From: Actinophytocola glycyrrhizae | GTDB lineage: Bacteria; Actinomycetota; Actinomycetes; Mycobacteriales; Pseudonocardiaceae | DNA length: 64,000 nt | Assembly (NCBI RefSeq): GCF_042653545.1 | Contig: NZ_JBHSIS010000006.1 | Span: 186,001-250,000, forward strand | Reading direction: 5' to 3' | Shown: positions 41,321-49,204 of the stretch, piece after piece | How the letters are laid out: every line of letters begins with the position of its first letter | How positions within the stretch are numbered: position 1 is the first letter of the stretch | Position numbers and translations under genes: made by a program | The notes under the pieces: generated by a model | The model's database searches: none | What the model was told of the DNA's origin: nothing | What the model saw: the letters and a program-made list of their open reading frames with translations, nothing else

Positions 41321-42541
41321 CTACCCGGAGACTTCGGCGAGCCTGCCCGCCAGGTAGCGTTTCTCCACGTCAGAGGTGGCGAGCGCCAGCGCGGCGCGGT
41401 ACTCCGACGCCGCCTCGGCCCTGCGGCCGAGGCGCCGCAGCAGGTCCGCGCGGGTCGCGGGCAGCAGGTGGTAGCCGTCGAGACCGGTCAGCGAGTCCAC
41501 CAGCGCGAGCCCGGCCGAGGGGCCTTCGGCCATCGCGACGGCCACCGCGTGGTTCAGCGCGACCACCGGCGAAGGCACGTACTTCCCCAGCTCCGCGTAC
41601 AGCGACGCGATCTGCGCCCAGTCGGTGTCCGCCGCGGTCTTCGCCGTCGAATGGCACGCCGCGATCGCCGCCTGCACCTGGTACGAGCCCGGCTTTCCCA
41701 TGCGCAGCGCGGTTTCCAGCAGCACCGTGCCCGCCTCGATGGCCGCCGCGTTCCACAGCCCGCGGTCCTGGTCCTCCAGTGTCACCAGCTCGCCCGACGG
41801 TGACACCCGGGCGGGGGTGCGGGCGTCGTGCAGCAGCATCAACGCGAGCAGCCCCATGGCCTCCGGTTCGTCGGGCAGCTGCGACACGAGGACCCTGCCG
41901 AGCCGGATCGCCTCGGCCGACAGGTTGCGCCGCACCAGGTTCTCGCCCGCCGACGCGGCGTAGCCCTCGTTGAACAGCAGGTACACCACGCCGAGCACGG
42001 CGGTCAGCCGCGCGGGCAGCAGTTCGGCGGGCGGCACCCGGTACGGGATGCCCGCGTTGCGGATCTTGCGTTTCGCACGGACCAGCCGCTGCGCCATCGT
42101 CGCCTCTGGCACCATGAACGCCCGCGCGATCTCCCCCGTCGTCAGGCCGGCGAGGGTGCGCAGCGTCAGCGCGACCCTGGCCTCGAACGCCAGCGCCGGG
42201 TGGCAGCACGTGAAGATCAGCCGTAGCCGGTCGTCGTGGATCTCCGGCGGCGGCTCGTCACAGGGAAGAGGCAGCACGGCCAGCTCACGCAGCTTCTCGG
42301 CGCCGACCTTCTCGCGCCGCAACCGGTCCAGCGCGCGGTTGCGGGCGGTCGTGGTGAGCCAGGCGCCCGGCTTGCGCGGGATCCCGTCACGCGGCCACCG
42401 GTCGAGGGCCCGCGCGAACGCGTCCTGGGCGCACTCCTCTGCGAGGTCGAAGTCGCCCGTCACCCCGATCAGCGTGGCGACGACCTGCCCCCACTCGTCG
42501 CGGAAGGCGACCGAGACCGCGGCCGCGACGTCGTCGCTCAC
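41321..42541 (-). CDS. ECF sigma factor of the ECF42 type (SigJ-like, with C-terminal extension)
   Basis: The product is 406 residues from GTG 42541, overlapping the DGPF stop (GTGA). Sigma region 2 is residues about 10-75 (FDLAEECAQDAFARALDRWP), region 4 about 110-165 (LTTGEIARAFMVPEATMAQRLVRAKRKIR), and a long TPR-like C-terminal domain (DUF6596) covers about 185-400. This layout and a DGPF neighbour define ECF42 sigma factors, which lack an anti-sigma factor and are thought to be controlled through the C-terminal extension. It probably directs its own operon and possibly the orphan DGPF gene at 35952. Confidence 0.92.
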   Translation of the reverse strand: MSDDVAAAVSVAFRDEWGQVVATLIGVTGDFDLAEECAQDAFARALDRWPRDGIPRKPGAWLTTTARNRALDRLRREKVGAEKLRELAVLPLPCDEPPPEIHDDRLRLIFTCCHPALAFEARVALTLRTLAGLTTGEIARAFMVPEATMAQRLVRAKRKIRNAGIPYRVPPAELLPARLTAVLGVVYLLFNEGYAASAGENLVRRNLSAEAIRLGRVLVSQLPDEPEAMGLLALMLLHDARTPARVSPSGELVTLEDQDRGLWNAAAIEAGTVLLETALRMGKPGSYQVQAAIAACHSTAKTAADTDWAQIASLYAELGKYVPSPVVALNHAVAVAMAEGPSAGLALVDSLTGLDGYHLLPATRADLLRRLGRRAEAASEYRAALALATSDVEKRYLAGRLAEVSG

Positions 42542-42876
42542 TCCCAGATCGGCCGCACCTCGATCATGCCCTGCCGCGCCACCGGGTGGGCCGCGGCGAT
42601 CTCGAGGGCCTCGTCCAGGTTCGCGCACTCGATCACGCCGAACCCGCCCATCTGTTCCTTGGTCTCGGCGAACGGCCCGTCCGACAGCAGCACCTCACCG
42701 TCGCGCACCCGCACGGTCGTGGCGTCCGACGGCGGCCGCAACAGCTCGCCGGACAGCAGCACCCCGCGCCGCGTCATCTCCTCCACCCACGCGACCGACT
42801 CGTTCTCGTCGCACACGTCCTGTGACGACCGGCCGGAGCCGTCGTCCTCGCCACCGATGAGCAAGAGGTACCGCAT
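42538..42876 (-). CDS. YCII-related (DGPF) domain protein, ECF42 partner
   Basis: The product is 112 residues with LLSDGPFAETKEQMGGFGVIE, the same core as the orphan at 35952. MRYLLLIGGED begins the ferredoxin-like fold. It is the first gene of the two-gene ECF42 operon. DGPF proteins are the standard partners and targets of ECF42 sigma factors; the molecular function is unproven. Confidence 0.9.
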   Translation of the reverse strand: MRYLLLIGGEDDGSGRSSQDVCDENESVAWVEEMTRRGVLLSGELLRPPSDATTVRVRDGEVLLSDGPFAETKEQMGGFGVIECANLDEALEIAAAHPVARQGMIEVRPIWE

Positions 42877-43000
42877 ACCGCAATGGTCTCATGTAACGAA
42901 GCCCGCATCCGTTGCGTTCAGATCTGTCCGGCGAGGTCGGCCCCGTAGTACCGTTCGTGTTTCGACGGTGGCGGAAAGTAGCACTTTCTGGGGAGGACTT

Positions 43001-44236
43001 GTGGCTACCGACTCGCCGGTCAGATATCGCGTGCTGTTCGGTAATCCCGAGTTTCGCGCGCTCTTCTTCGCCCATTCGATGTCGGTCGTCGGCGACCAGT
43101 TCGCACGCGTCGCACTGTCGGTGCTGGTGTTCGCCAGGACCGGGTCACCGGCGTGGACCGCGGTCACCTACGGGCTCACGTTCCTGCCCGACCTCGTCGG
43201 CGGTCCGCTGCTGTCCGGGCTCGCCGACCGGCACCCGCGCCGCGGTCTGATGGTGACCACCGACCTCGCCAGGGCCGCTCTGATCGCGTTGATGGCGCTG
43301 CCGTTCGCGCCGCTGTGGGTGGTGTGCGTGCTGCTGGTCGCGGTGCAGCTGGTCGGCGCACCCGCGACGGCGGCCCGCGGCGCGCTGCTGCCCGCGGTGC
43401 TCGGCGAGGAGCTCTACCCGGCCGGTCAGGCCGTGATGCAGACGGTCACGCAGGCCGCGCAGGTGATCGGGTTCGCGGGCGGCGGCGCGCTCGTCGCGGG
43501 CATCGGCACCAGCGGGGTGCTCCTGGCCGACGCTGGCACGTTCCTGCTGTCGGCTGCACTCGTGTGGTGGCTGGTCCGGCCCCGGCCGGTGCCTGCCGGC
43601 GACGGGCCGGTGGTGGAGCGGACGTGGTGGTCCGACCTGACCGCGGGCGCCGGGCTCGTGTGGACCAACCTGCGGTTGCGGGCGCTGGTGCTGTTCGCGT
43701 GCGTGTCCGGGTTCTACATCGTCGGGGAGGCGCTCGCGGTGCCGTACGCGACGGCACTGGGTGGCGGGCCGGTCGCGGTCGGTCTCATGTTCGCCGCGTA
43801 CGCGGCGGGCGCGGCGGCCGGGATGCTGATCGTCGCCCGGCTGCCGCTGTCCACCCGGCTGCGCCTGCTGGCCCCGCTGGCGGCGGCGGCGTGCGTGCCG
43901 CTCGTGGTGTGCTTCACCGATCCCCACCTCGTCGTGGTGGTGATCCTGTTCGTGGCGTCGGGGGCGGGCAGCTCCTACCACATGATCGCGTCGACGTCGT
44001 TCGTGCTGGCGGTGCCGGACGAGCGGCGCGGGCAGGCGTTCGGGCTCGCGGTCACCGCGCTGCGGGTGGCGCAGGGCCTTGGCGTGATGCTCGCGGGCCT
44101 GGCCGCCGAGTTCGCGGCACCACACCAGGTGGTCGGGCTCGCCGGAGCACTCGGCGTGCTCGCGGTGCTCGCGGTGGGCTGGCTGTGGCGCAGCGCCGAC
44201 GGCCGCAACCTCACACTGGCCGCCGCCAACGCCTAG
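43001..44236 (+). CDS. MFS transporter, paralogue of the MFS part at 24835
   Basis: The product is 411 residues from GTG 43001 with GGGGAGG five bases upstream. There are twelve hydrophobic segments; LADRHPRRGLMV is the loop 2-3 motif. FGNPEFRALFFAHSMSVVGDQFARVALSVLVFARTGS aligns well, in pieces, with the N-terminus of the fused protein at 24835, so the two transporters are paralogues. The substrate is unknown. It converges on the GGDEF gene with 20 bp between stops, so transporter and cyclase are again together but separate. GGTGGCGGAA lies upstream of both MFS genes. Confidence 0.9.
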   Translation: MATDSPVRYRVLFGNPEFRALFFAHSMSVVGDQFARVALSVLVFARTGSPAWTAVTYGLTFLPDLVGGPLLSGLADRHPRRGLMVTTDLARAALIALMALPFAPLWVVCVLLVAVQLVGAPATAARGALLPAVLGEELYPAGQAVMQTVTQAAQVIGFAGGGALVAGIGTSGVLLADAGTFLLSAALVWWLVRPRPVPAGDGPVVERTWWSDLTAGAGLVWTNLRLRALVLFACVSGFYIVGEALAVPYATALGGGPVAVGLMFAAYAAGAAAGMLIVARLPLSTRLRLLAPLAAAACVPLVVCFTDPHLVVVVILFVASGAGSSYHMIASTSFVLAVPDERRGQAFGLAVTALRVAQGLGVMLAGLAAEFAAPHQVVGLAGALGVLAVLAVGWLWRSADGRNLTLAAANA

Positions 44237-44256
44237 CCGTCCACATCGGACCGTCG

Positions 44257-45651
44257 TCAGTAGGCCTGACCCGCGTCGTCGCGAACGGGACCGGGCGCCT
44301 GGCCGTGCCATTCCTGCGACCGCCGCGCGGCGGGCACGATCCTGGGCGTCTCGTCCGCGAGCCTCGTGCGGTCCCGCCCCGCGGTCTTGGCTTCGTACAG
44401 CGCGGCGTCCGCGGCCAGCAGCAGCGTCGTCCGTTCGGTGCCGTGCAGCGGGAACACCGAGGCGCCGACCGAGGCGGTCAGCCCGCGGATCACGCGCGTG
44501 TCGCCGTCGAGGTCCGGCACGGTCACGGCCAGCTCGTTGATCGCGGCCCGCACCCGCTCGGCCGCCGCCCGCACGTCCTCGACCCCGAGGCCCGGCAGCA
44601 CGATGGCGAACTCCTCACCGCCGTAGCGGCCCACCATGTCGTGCCCGCGCACGGAATGCCTGATCGCGTCGGCGACGGCACGCAGCACCATGTCGCCCGC
44701 GAGGTGCCCGTAGCCGTCGTTGACGCGCTTGAAGTGGTCGAGGTCGAGCAGCAGCAACCCGAGCGTGCCGTTGAGCCGCCGCGCCCGGTCCAGCTCGTCG
44801 TTGGTCAGTTCGGCCCAGAACGTCGGCTCGAACAAGCCGGTCTTGGCGTCGGTCCGGCTGGCGTCCCGGAACTGCGGCAGCAGCAACCCCATGTGCAGCG
44901 CGAGCACGGTGACGATCAGCAGCGGTGTCCACCACGGCTGGGACATCATCACGACCGTCATGCCGGTGCCCAGCCCGATGGCGCCCGCGATCATCAGCTG
45001 GTCGCTGGCCCTGCCGAGGGCCTTGCGGGCCGGCTGGTCGGGGTTGGTGAGCAGGATGACGCCGACCACGAGCGCGTAGTTCGCGAACCAGTAGACGAAC
45101 CCGGCGGCCACGACCGCGACGAGCGCGATCGGCCCGCTCAGCGTCACCGCGAACGGCTCGGTGTGCGCCGGGTAGATCGCGGCCAGCACCACGTACGCCC
45201 CGGCGAGCCCGAGCACCACGGTCGAGGCGGAGAACACCTTGCGGTGCACGAGCGCACGCCGCCGGTACACCCGCAGCCACGAGTGCGCGTAGCTGATCAG
45301 CAGGATGCCGACGACCAGCGGCGGCGGCACCAGCAACAGGGCCGCGAAGAACCACACGCTCTGCAGGTGCGTGTGCGGCGAACCCTCCGCGGTGACCTCG
45401 CGGACCCGCTCCAGCCCACGCGCGGCCTCCAGGTGGAAGACGGCGGCCAGTGCGAGGAGACCGAACCACAGCCAGTCACGAGGAGTGACGTGAAACAGCG
45501 GTATGGTGCTCAGTACGGTGGCCGCGGCTGCGAGTTCCACCAAGAGGATGTATACCAGTACCGGTCTTGCCAGAGACCATAGAACCCAGCGGCGCGGTGA
45601 GAGCCGCTTCCACCCCCGCACGGGGTCCGGATGATCCACGCCGTGCACCAC
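44257..45651 (-). CDS. Membrane diguanylate cyclase (GGDEF)
   Basis: The product is 464 residues. About 20-245 contain six or seven membrane segments forming an N-terminal sensor of MASE-like type. The GGDEF domain is about 265-430, with TDAKTGLFEPTFW at its start, GGEEF at 344-348 and an RGHD I-site five residues earlier, so an active, product-inhibited cyclase is expected. It is paralogous to the second half of the 24835 frame. The start GTG/ATG region is uncertain; MVHGVDHP (45651) is the longest form. The small ORF at 45751 is divergent, 100 bp upstream. Confidence 0.9.
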   Translation of the reverse strand: MVHGVDHPDPVRGWKRLSPRRWVLWSLARPVLVYILLVELAAAATVLSTIPLFHVTPRDWLWFGLLALAAVFHLEAARGLERVREVTAEGSPHTHLQSVWFFAALLLVPPPLVVGILLISYAHSWLRVYRRRALVHRKVFSASTVVLGLAGAYVVLAAIYPAHTEPFAVTLSGPIALVAVVAAGFVYWFANYALVVGVILLTNPDQPARKALGRASDQLMIAGAIGLGTGMTVVMMSQPWWTPLLIVTVLALHMGLLLPQFRDASRTDAKTGLFEPTFWAELTNDELDRARRLNGTLGLLLLDLDHFKRVNDGYGHLAGDMVLRAVADAIRHSVRGHDMVGRYGGEEFAIVLPGLGVEDVRAAAERVRAAINELAVTVPDLDGDTRVIRGLTASVGASVFPLHGTERTTLLLAADAALYEAKTAGRDRTRLADETPRIVPAARRSQEWHGQAPGPVRDDAGQAY

Positions 45652-45750
45652 CGTGTCCCTTCAACGGAGGTCCCAACTGTAACGGCTCGGCCACCCAGTG
45701 TCCTGACTCCAAAAGAGTGACCGGACGCCCTTTCTTCCCGAGGAGATGTC

Positions 45751-45819
45751 ATGTCCGCGACGAACAACAACACGAGCCGCCCGAATGACTGGCGGACCGG
45801 CCGACTGGTCGGCCGGTAA
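45751..45819 (+). CDS. Small ORF, 22 residues (MSATNNNTSRPNDW...), own terminator
   Basis: The ATG is preceded by CGAGGAGATGTC, a good ribosome binding site. The peptide is MSATNNNTSRPNDW followed by RTGRLVGR. All but two codons end in G or C, as in true genes here. A 10-bp inverted repeat (45796-45817) covers its 3-prime end and a strong hairpin follows 17 bases after the stop, so it forms a complete short transcription unit. It lies upstream of a GGDEF gene whose paralogue has the MxNKDW microORFs, and shares an N-x-D-W-like motif. The function is unknown; it could be a peptide signal, a RiPP precursor or a leader. Confidence 0.55.
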   Translation: MSATNNNTSRPNDWRTGRLVGR

Positions 45820-45835
45820 CACGGCACACACAAAG

Positions 45836-45870
45836 AGGCGTTCGTCCGCTGGGGGGCCGGACGAACGCCT
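45836..45870. terminator. Strong hairpin, probably bidirectional
   Basis: A perfect 13-bp stem (45836-45848 AGGCGTTCGTCCG with 45858-45870) has a 9-base G-rich loop. It ends the small ORF at 45751 on the + strand and the LLM-hemerythrin gene on the - strand, 17 bases after its stop. Confidence 0.8.
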
Positions 45871-45887
45871 TCTTGCGCGTTTCCCGG

Positions 45888-47435
45888 TCAGTGGCGCATC
45901 GGGATGCGTGCCATCGGTTCGACCAGCTCGCGTTCCTCGTACGACAGGTGGGACAGCAGCGTGTCGGTGAGCAGGTCGACGGCGGCCGACAGCTCGGTGA
46001 TGCCGCCGGGGTCGCTGACCGTGGCGACGAGGGCGGCGTCCACGCGTTCCAGCACGTCGTGGATGACGTGGTGTTCCTCGGTCAGCCGGTCGAGCACCGG
46101 GCCGAGGCGGGCGTCGCCGCCGCGCAGCTGCGGATAGAGCTGCCGGTCCTCGAGGGTGTGGTGCACGGTGACGAGCCTGCAGTAGCTCTCGCAGAACGCG
46201 CCGAGCGTCCAGTTGTTCTGCCGCATGGTCATCGTGTTGATCTCCGACCGCGCGGCGCCGACGTCGAGCGCACCGTCGGCGACCTCCTTGACCAGCGACC
46301 GCACCCGGGCCAGCTCGGCACGCAGGTGGTCGTGGATGTCGACGAGCCGCTGGCTGCCCGCACGCCCAGCGGGGGTGTACACGGCGTCGGGTGACGGCGC
46401 CGGACCGCTCGGGCGGACCGCCTCGTCCCACAGCCGTTCCCGCGACAGCCTGCGCCCGTCGTCCGGTGTCGGGGTGACACCCAGCCCGTCCGGCACGACC
46501 GGCACCACCGGCGGTACGGGCGGCGCGGAAACCGTTGCGGTGCCGGGGTTGCGCTCCCGGTCGACCAGCTCACGCACCCCCGGTGCGACCTCCTCGGCGA
46601 ACCGCCGCAGGTCGTCGTCGCCATCGGGTTCGACCATCAGCACGAACCCGCTCACCCCTTCCGTGAGCGCGAGCTCGGCGAGCTGTTCGACCCACACCGC
46701 CACCGGCCCGCGCAGGAACTCCGTGCCACCGCCCGCGAACGAGCCGGTGATGTTGTAGAGCCTGCGGACCTGCGCAGGCGAGCGCCCGGCCTCCTCGGCC
46801 GCCTCGTCGATGATCCGGTTCATCTCCGCCAGCTGCTCGGGCGGTGCGTACGGGCTCGACGGCAGCCAGCCGTCGGCGGTCCGGCCGGTGAGCGCCAGCA
46901 TGCGTGGTTTGTACGCGCCGAGCCAGATCCCGATGGGGTGCACGGGGAACGGCCCGGGGTGCGCGCCCTTGAGCGAGTAGTGCCTGCCCTCGAACTTCGC
47001 GCCACGGCCGGGAGTCCACAGGGCCCTGATGACCTCGATGGCCTCGGCGAGCGCGGCGATGGACTCGCCAGGCGTGCGGCGTTCGCCGCCCATCGCGACG
47101 ATGGCGTCCCAGAACGCGCCGGCGCCGAGCCCGAGCTCGACGCGTCCACCGGTGATGATGTCGAGGCTCGCCGCGCTGCGGGCGAGGACCGACGGCGGGC
47201 GCAGCGGCAGGTTGGCGACGTTGGGGAACACCCGCACGTTCTCGGTCGCCGCGGCGATGACCGACAGGGACGTCCACGTGTCCAGGAACTGCGCCTGGTA
47301 CGGGTGGTCCTGGAGGCTGACGAGTTCCAGCCCGCTCGCGTCGGCGAGACGCGCGAGCTGGAGCGCCGCGCCGAACTGGTCGGCGGCGGGCGGCAGGAAG
47401 ACACCGAACTCGAGTTCGTGGCCGTAGTCTGACAT
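45888..47435 (-). CDS. LLM-class flavin monooxygenase fused to a hemerythrin domain
   Basis: The product is 515 residues from ATG 47435. Residues 1-320 are an F420/FMN-dependent luciferase-like domain (FGVFLPPAADQFG, SLQDHPYQ, FPNVANLPLRPPSVLARSA, GGRVELGLGAG). A Pro-rich linker (about 325-345) leads to a hemerythrin-like HHE domain (about 380-510) with DIHDHLRAEL, VHHTLEDRQLYP, LTEEHHVIHDVLERVD and HLSYEERELVEPM, giving the His/Glu ligands of a diiron site. A flavin oxidase and an O2- or NO-binding domain in one chain suggest redox or nitrosative sensing or detoxification. Divergent MarR control is likely. A -10 box lies 7 bases upstream, predicting a leaderless mRNA. Confidence 0.88.
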   Translation of the reverse strand: MSDYGHELEFGVFLPPAADQFGAALQLARLADASGLELVSLQDHPYQAQFLDTWTSLSVIAAATENVRVFPNVANLPLRPPSVLARSAASLDIITGGRVELGLGAGAFWDAIVAMGGERRTPGESIAALAEAIEVIRALWTPGRGAKFEGRHYSLKGAHPGPFPVHPIGIWLGAYKPRMLALTGRTADGWLPSSPYAPPEQLAEMNRIIDEAAEEAGRSPAQVRRLYNITGSFAGGGTEFLRGPVAVWVEQLAELALTEGVSGFVLMVEPDGDDDLRRFAEEVAPGVRELVDRERNPGTATVSAPPVPPVVPVVPDGLGVTPTPDDGRRLSRERLWDEAVRPSGPAPSPDAVYTPAGRAGSQRLVDIHDHLRAELARVRSLVKEVADGALDVGAARSEINTMTMRQNNWTLGAFCESYCRLVTVHHTLEDRQLYPQLRGGDARLGPVLDRLTEEHHVIHDVLERVDAALVATVSDPGGITELSAAVDLLTDTLLSHLSYEERELVEPMARIPMRH

Positions 47436-47442
47436 GCCGACG

Positions 47443-47448
47443 ATATTA
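47443..47448 (-). promoter_or_regulatory. -10 box TAATAT of the LLM-hemerythrin promoter
   Basis: TAATAT on the - strand ends 7 bases before the ATG at 47435; no Shine-Dalgarno is present. Leaderless transcription is predicted. The 13-bp palindrome at 47452 covers the spacer upstream. Confidence 0.5.
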
Positions 47449-47451
47449 CAT

Positions 47452-47480
47452 GCAGATGTTCTGCCTGACAGACGTTCTGT
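47452..47480. promoter_or_regulatory. Two 13-bp palindromes, probable MarR operators
   Basis: GCAGATGTTCTGC (47452-47464) and ACAGACGTTCTGT (47468-47480) share CAGAyGTTCTG, lie 16 bp apart, and each is an inverted repeat with a 3-base centre. One overlaps the promoter of each divergent gene, as expected for a MarR dimer repressing both. Confidence 0.65.
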
Positions 47481-47492
47481 GTCGGCTATCAT
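47465..47492 (+). promoter_or_regulatory. MarR gene promoter (CTGACA / TATCAT)
   Basis: A -35-like CTGACA (47465-47470) and -10 TATCAT (47487-47492) with a 16-bp spacer. The -10 ends 6 bases before GTG 47499, so the mRNA is probably leaderless. Confidence 0.5.
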
Positions 47493-47498
47493 CATGGG

Positions 47499-47981
47499 GT
47501 GGCAGCACTCGACGGCGACCTCGGCTGGACCCTCGGCGTGGTCTTCCGCGCCTATGTCAGGGCGACCGACGCGGCGGTCGGCGACCTGCCGGGCAACCAC
47601 CGCGGCTACCAGATCCTGAAGGCCGCCACCGAGGAGCGGCCCGAGAGCCAGTCCGCCCTCTGCCAGCGGCTCGGCATCGACCGCACGGTCATGACCTACC
47701 TGCTGGACGACCTCGAACGCGCCGGCCTGGTCGCCCGCAGACCCGCGCCGGCCGACCGGCGCACCCGGCTCGTCGTCGCGACGGACACCGGCCGCGACCG
47801 GCTCGCGGACCTCGACCGGCGCCTCGCGCACGCCGAGACCCACGTGCTGTCCAGCCTGGACGCGAGCGACCGCAGGCAACTGAAGGCGCTGCTCGGCAAG
47901 CTCGCCGGGCACGCGAACTCGCTGGACCCGGTGACCGACGCGTGCACGATCGTCGAGGACCTGGCCACCCACCACCCCTGA
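47499..47981 (+). CDS. MarR-family regulator
   Basis: The product is 160 residues from GTG 47499. The winged helix is SQSALCQRLGIDRTVMTYLLDDLERAGLVARRPAPADRRTRLVV in motif pieces about 50-95, with the DRR wing typical of MarR. Flanking helices form the dimer region. Several Cys (near 55 and 145) might sense oxidants, though this is not a defined OhrR pattern. It diverges from the flavin/hemerythrin gene and probably represses both genes from the two palindromes at 47452. Confidence 0.9.
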   Translation: MAALDGDLGWTLGVVFRAYVRATDAAVGDLPGNHRGYQILKAATEERPESQSALCQRLGIDRTVMTYLLDDLERAGLVARRPAPADRRTRLVVATDTGRDRLADLDRRLAHAETHVLSSLDASDRRQLKALLGKLAGHANSLDPVTDACTIVEDLATHHP

Positions 47982-48012
47982 CCCCGGGGCCGCCCGTCCG
48001 CCCGGGTGGACC

Positions 48013-48042
48013 TTGACGCGGTCCGGCTCGCGGTCGTACCTT
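48013..48042 (+). promoter_or_regulatory. Promoter of the ROK gene (TTGACG / TACCTT)
   Basis: TTGACG at 48013-48018 and TACCTT at 48037-48042 are 18 bp apart. The operator palindrome follows 12 bp downstream. Confidence 0.4.
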
Positions 48043-48053
48043 GCGAAGTGATA

Positions 48054-48072
48054 GTTAGACAGGTTGTCTAAC
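48054..48072. promoter_or_regulatory. ROK operator-like palindrome
   Basis: GTTAGACA-GGT-TGTCTAAC has perfect 8-bp arms with a 3-base centre, like known ROK-repressor sites (TTAG...CTAA). It lies between the promoter and the start of the ROK gene, which suggests autorepression. Confidence 0.6.
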
Positions 48073-48094
48073 CATTGTGCCGGAGGTCAGCGCG

Positions 48095-49204
48095 TTGGCT
48101 CAACAGGCCGGTTCCTCTCGTCTGCTCCGCGGGATCAACGAGTCCGCTGCGCTGCGCCTGCTGCTCGACCGCGGCCCGCTCACCCGTGGCGACCTGCGTG
48201 AGCTGACCGGCCTGGCCAAGCCGACCACCTCGGACGTGATGCGCCGCCTGCAGGACGCGGGTCTCGCACGGGTCATCGGCCGCACCAGCGGTGGGCCCGG
48301 CCCCAACGCCGACATCTACGACGTGAACCCCGACGCCGCCTACGCGGCCGCGGTGTCGTTGCGGGAGAAGGACTCCAGTCTGGTCACCGCGGTATGCGAC
48401 CTGTCCGGCGAGGTCCGTGCCCGCGTCACCACGCCGCTGGCGCAGGACCCGGTCCGCTCGGTCGCCGACGCCGTGCGCGGTGCGTGCCGGGCGGCGAAGG
48501 TGGACCGTCTCGACCACGTGCAGCTCGGCGTCCCCGGCGCGCACCACGACGGCACGATCCGGTACGTCGACGTGCCGGGCTGGTCCCGGCCCGGCCTGAT
48601 CGACGACATCCGCGCGCGGCTCGCGACGCTGGTCAGCGTGGACAACGACGTGAACCTGGCCGCCGCGGCCGAGCGGGCGCGCGGCGTCGCGAAGGACGCG
48701 GAGAGCTTCGCCCTGCTGTGGCTGGGCGAGGAGGGTCTCGGCCTCGGCATCGACCTCGGCGGCCGGATCATCCGCGGCGCCCGCGGTGGTGCGGGCGAGA
48801 TCGGCTACATGCCCGCCGGGCCGGACGGCGACTTCCAGGAACTCGTCGGCGGCCCGGCGATCCTGGCGCTGGCGCGGAAGCACGGCATCGGCGCCGACCG
48901 CGCCGCGACCGCCGCGACCGACGAGCGGCTGCTGCGCCCGCTCGCTTCCCGCATCGCCTACGGCATCGCCGCCGTCGTCGCCGTGCTCGACCCCGAGCTG
49001 GTCGTCCTCGCCGGCGAGGTCGGCCAGGCGGGCGGCGCCGCGCTCGCCGACGCCGTCGGCACCGCGCTGCGCGAGCTTTCCGTACTGGACACCGAGATCG
49101 CCGCCACCACTCTCACCGAGGACGCCGTCCTGCTCGGCGCACTGGACACCACCCTCACCACGATCCGCACCGCACTACTCACCCGCCGCCAGGAGACCCC
49201 ATGA
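48095..49204 (+). CDS. ROK-family transcriptional regulator
   Basis: The TTG at 48095 is preferred because CGGAGG lies 8 bases upstream; a GTG at 48077 in frame lacks a ribosome site. The product is about 369 residues. The N-terminal winged helix (about 15-75, LTRGDLRELTGLAKPTTSDVMRRLQDAGL) is followed by a ROK sugar-kinase-like domain: LGIDLGGRIIRGARGGAGEIGYMP is present. The canonical zinc motif C-G-C-x-G-C-x-E is not seen. Sugar-responsive repression is the family norm. The downstream secreted cellulase suggests beta-glucoside control, but a 22-bp repeat array separates the two. Confidence 0.87.
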   Translation: MAQQAGSSRLLRGINESAALRLLLDRGPLTRGDLRELTGLAKPTTSDVMRRLQDAGLARVIGRTSGGPGPNADIYDVNPDAAYAAAVSLREKDSSLVTAVCDLSGEVRARVTTPLAQDPVRSVADAVRGACRAAKVDRLDHVQLGVPGAHHDGTIRYVDVPGWSRPGLIDDIRARLATLVSVDNDVNLAAAAERARGVAKDAESFALLWLGEEGLGLGIDLGGRIIRGARGGAGEIGYMPAGPDGDFQELVGGPAILALARKHGIGADRAATAATDERLLRPLASRIAYGIAAVVAVLDPELVVLAGEVGQAGGAALADAVGTALRELSVLDTEIAATTLTEDAVLLGALDTTLTTIRTALLTRRQETP

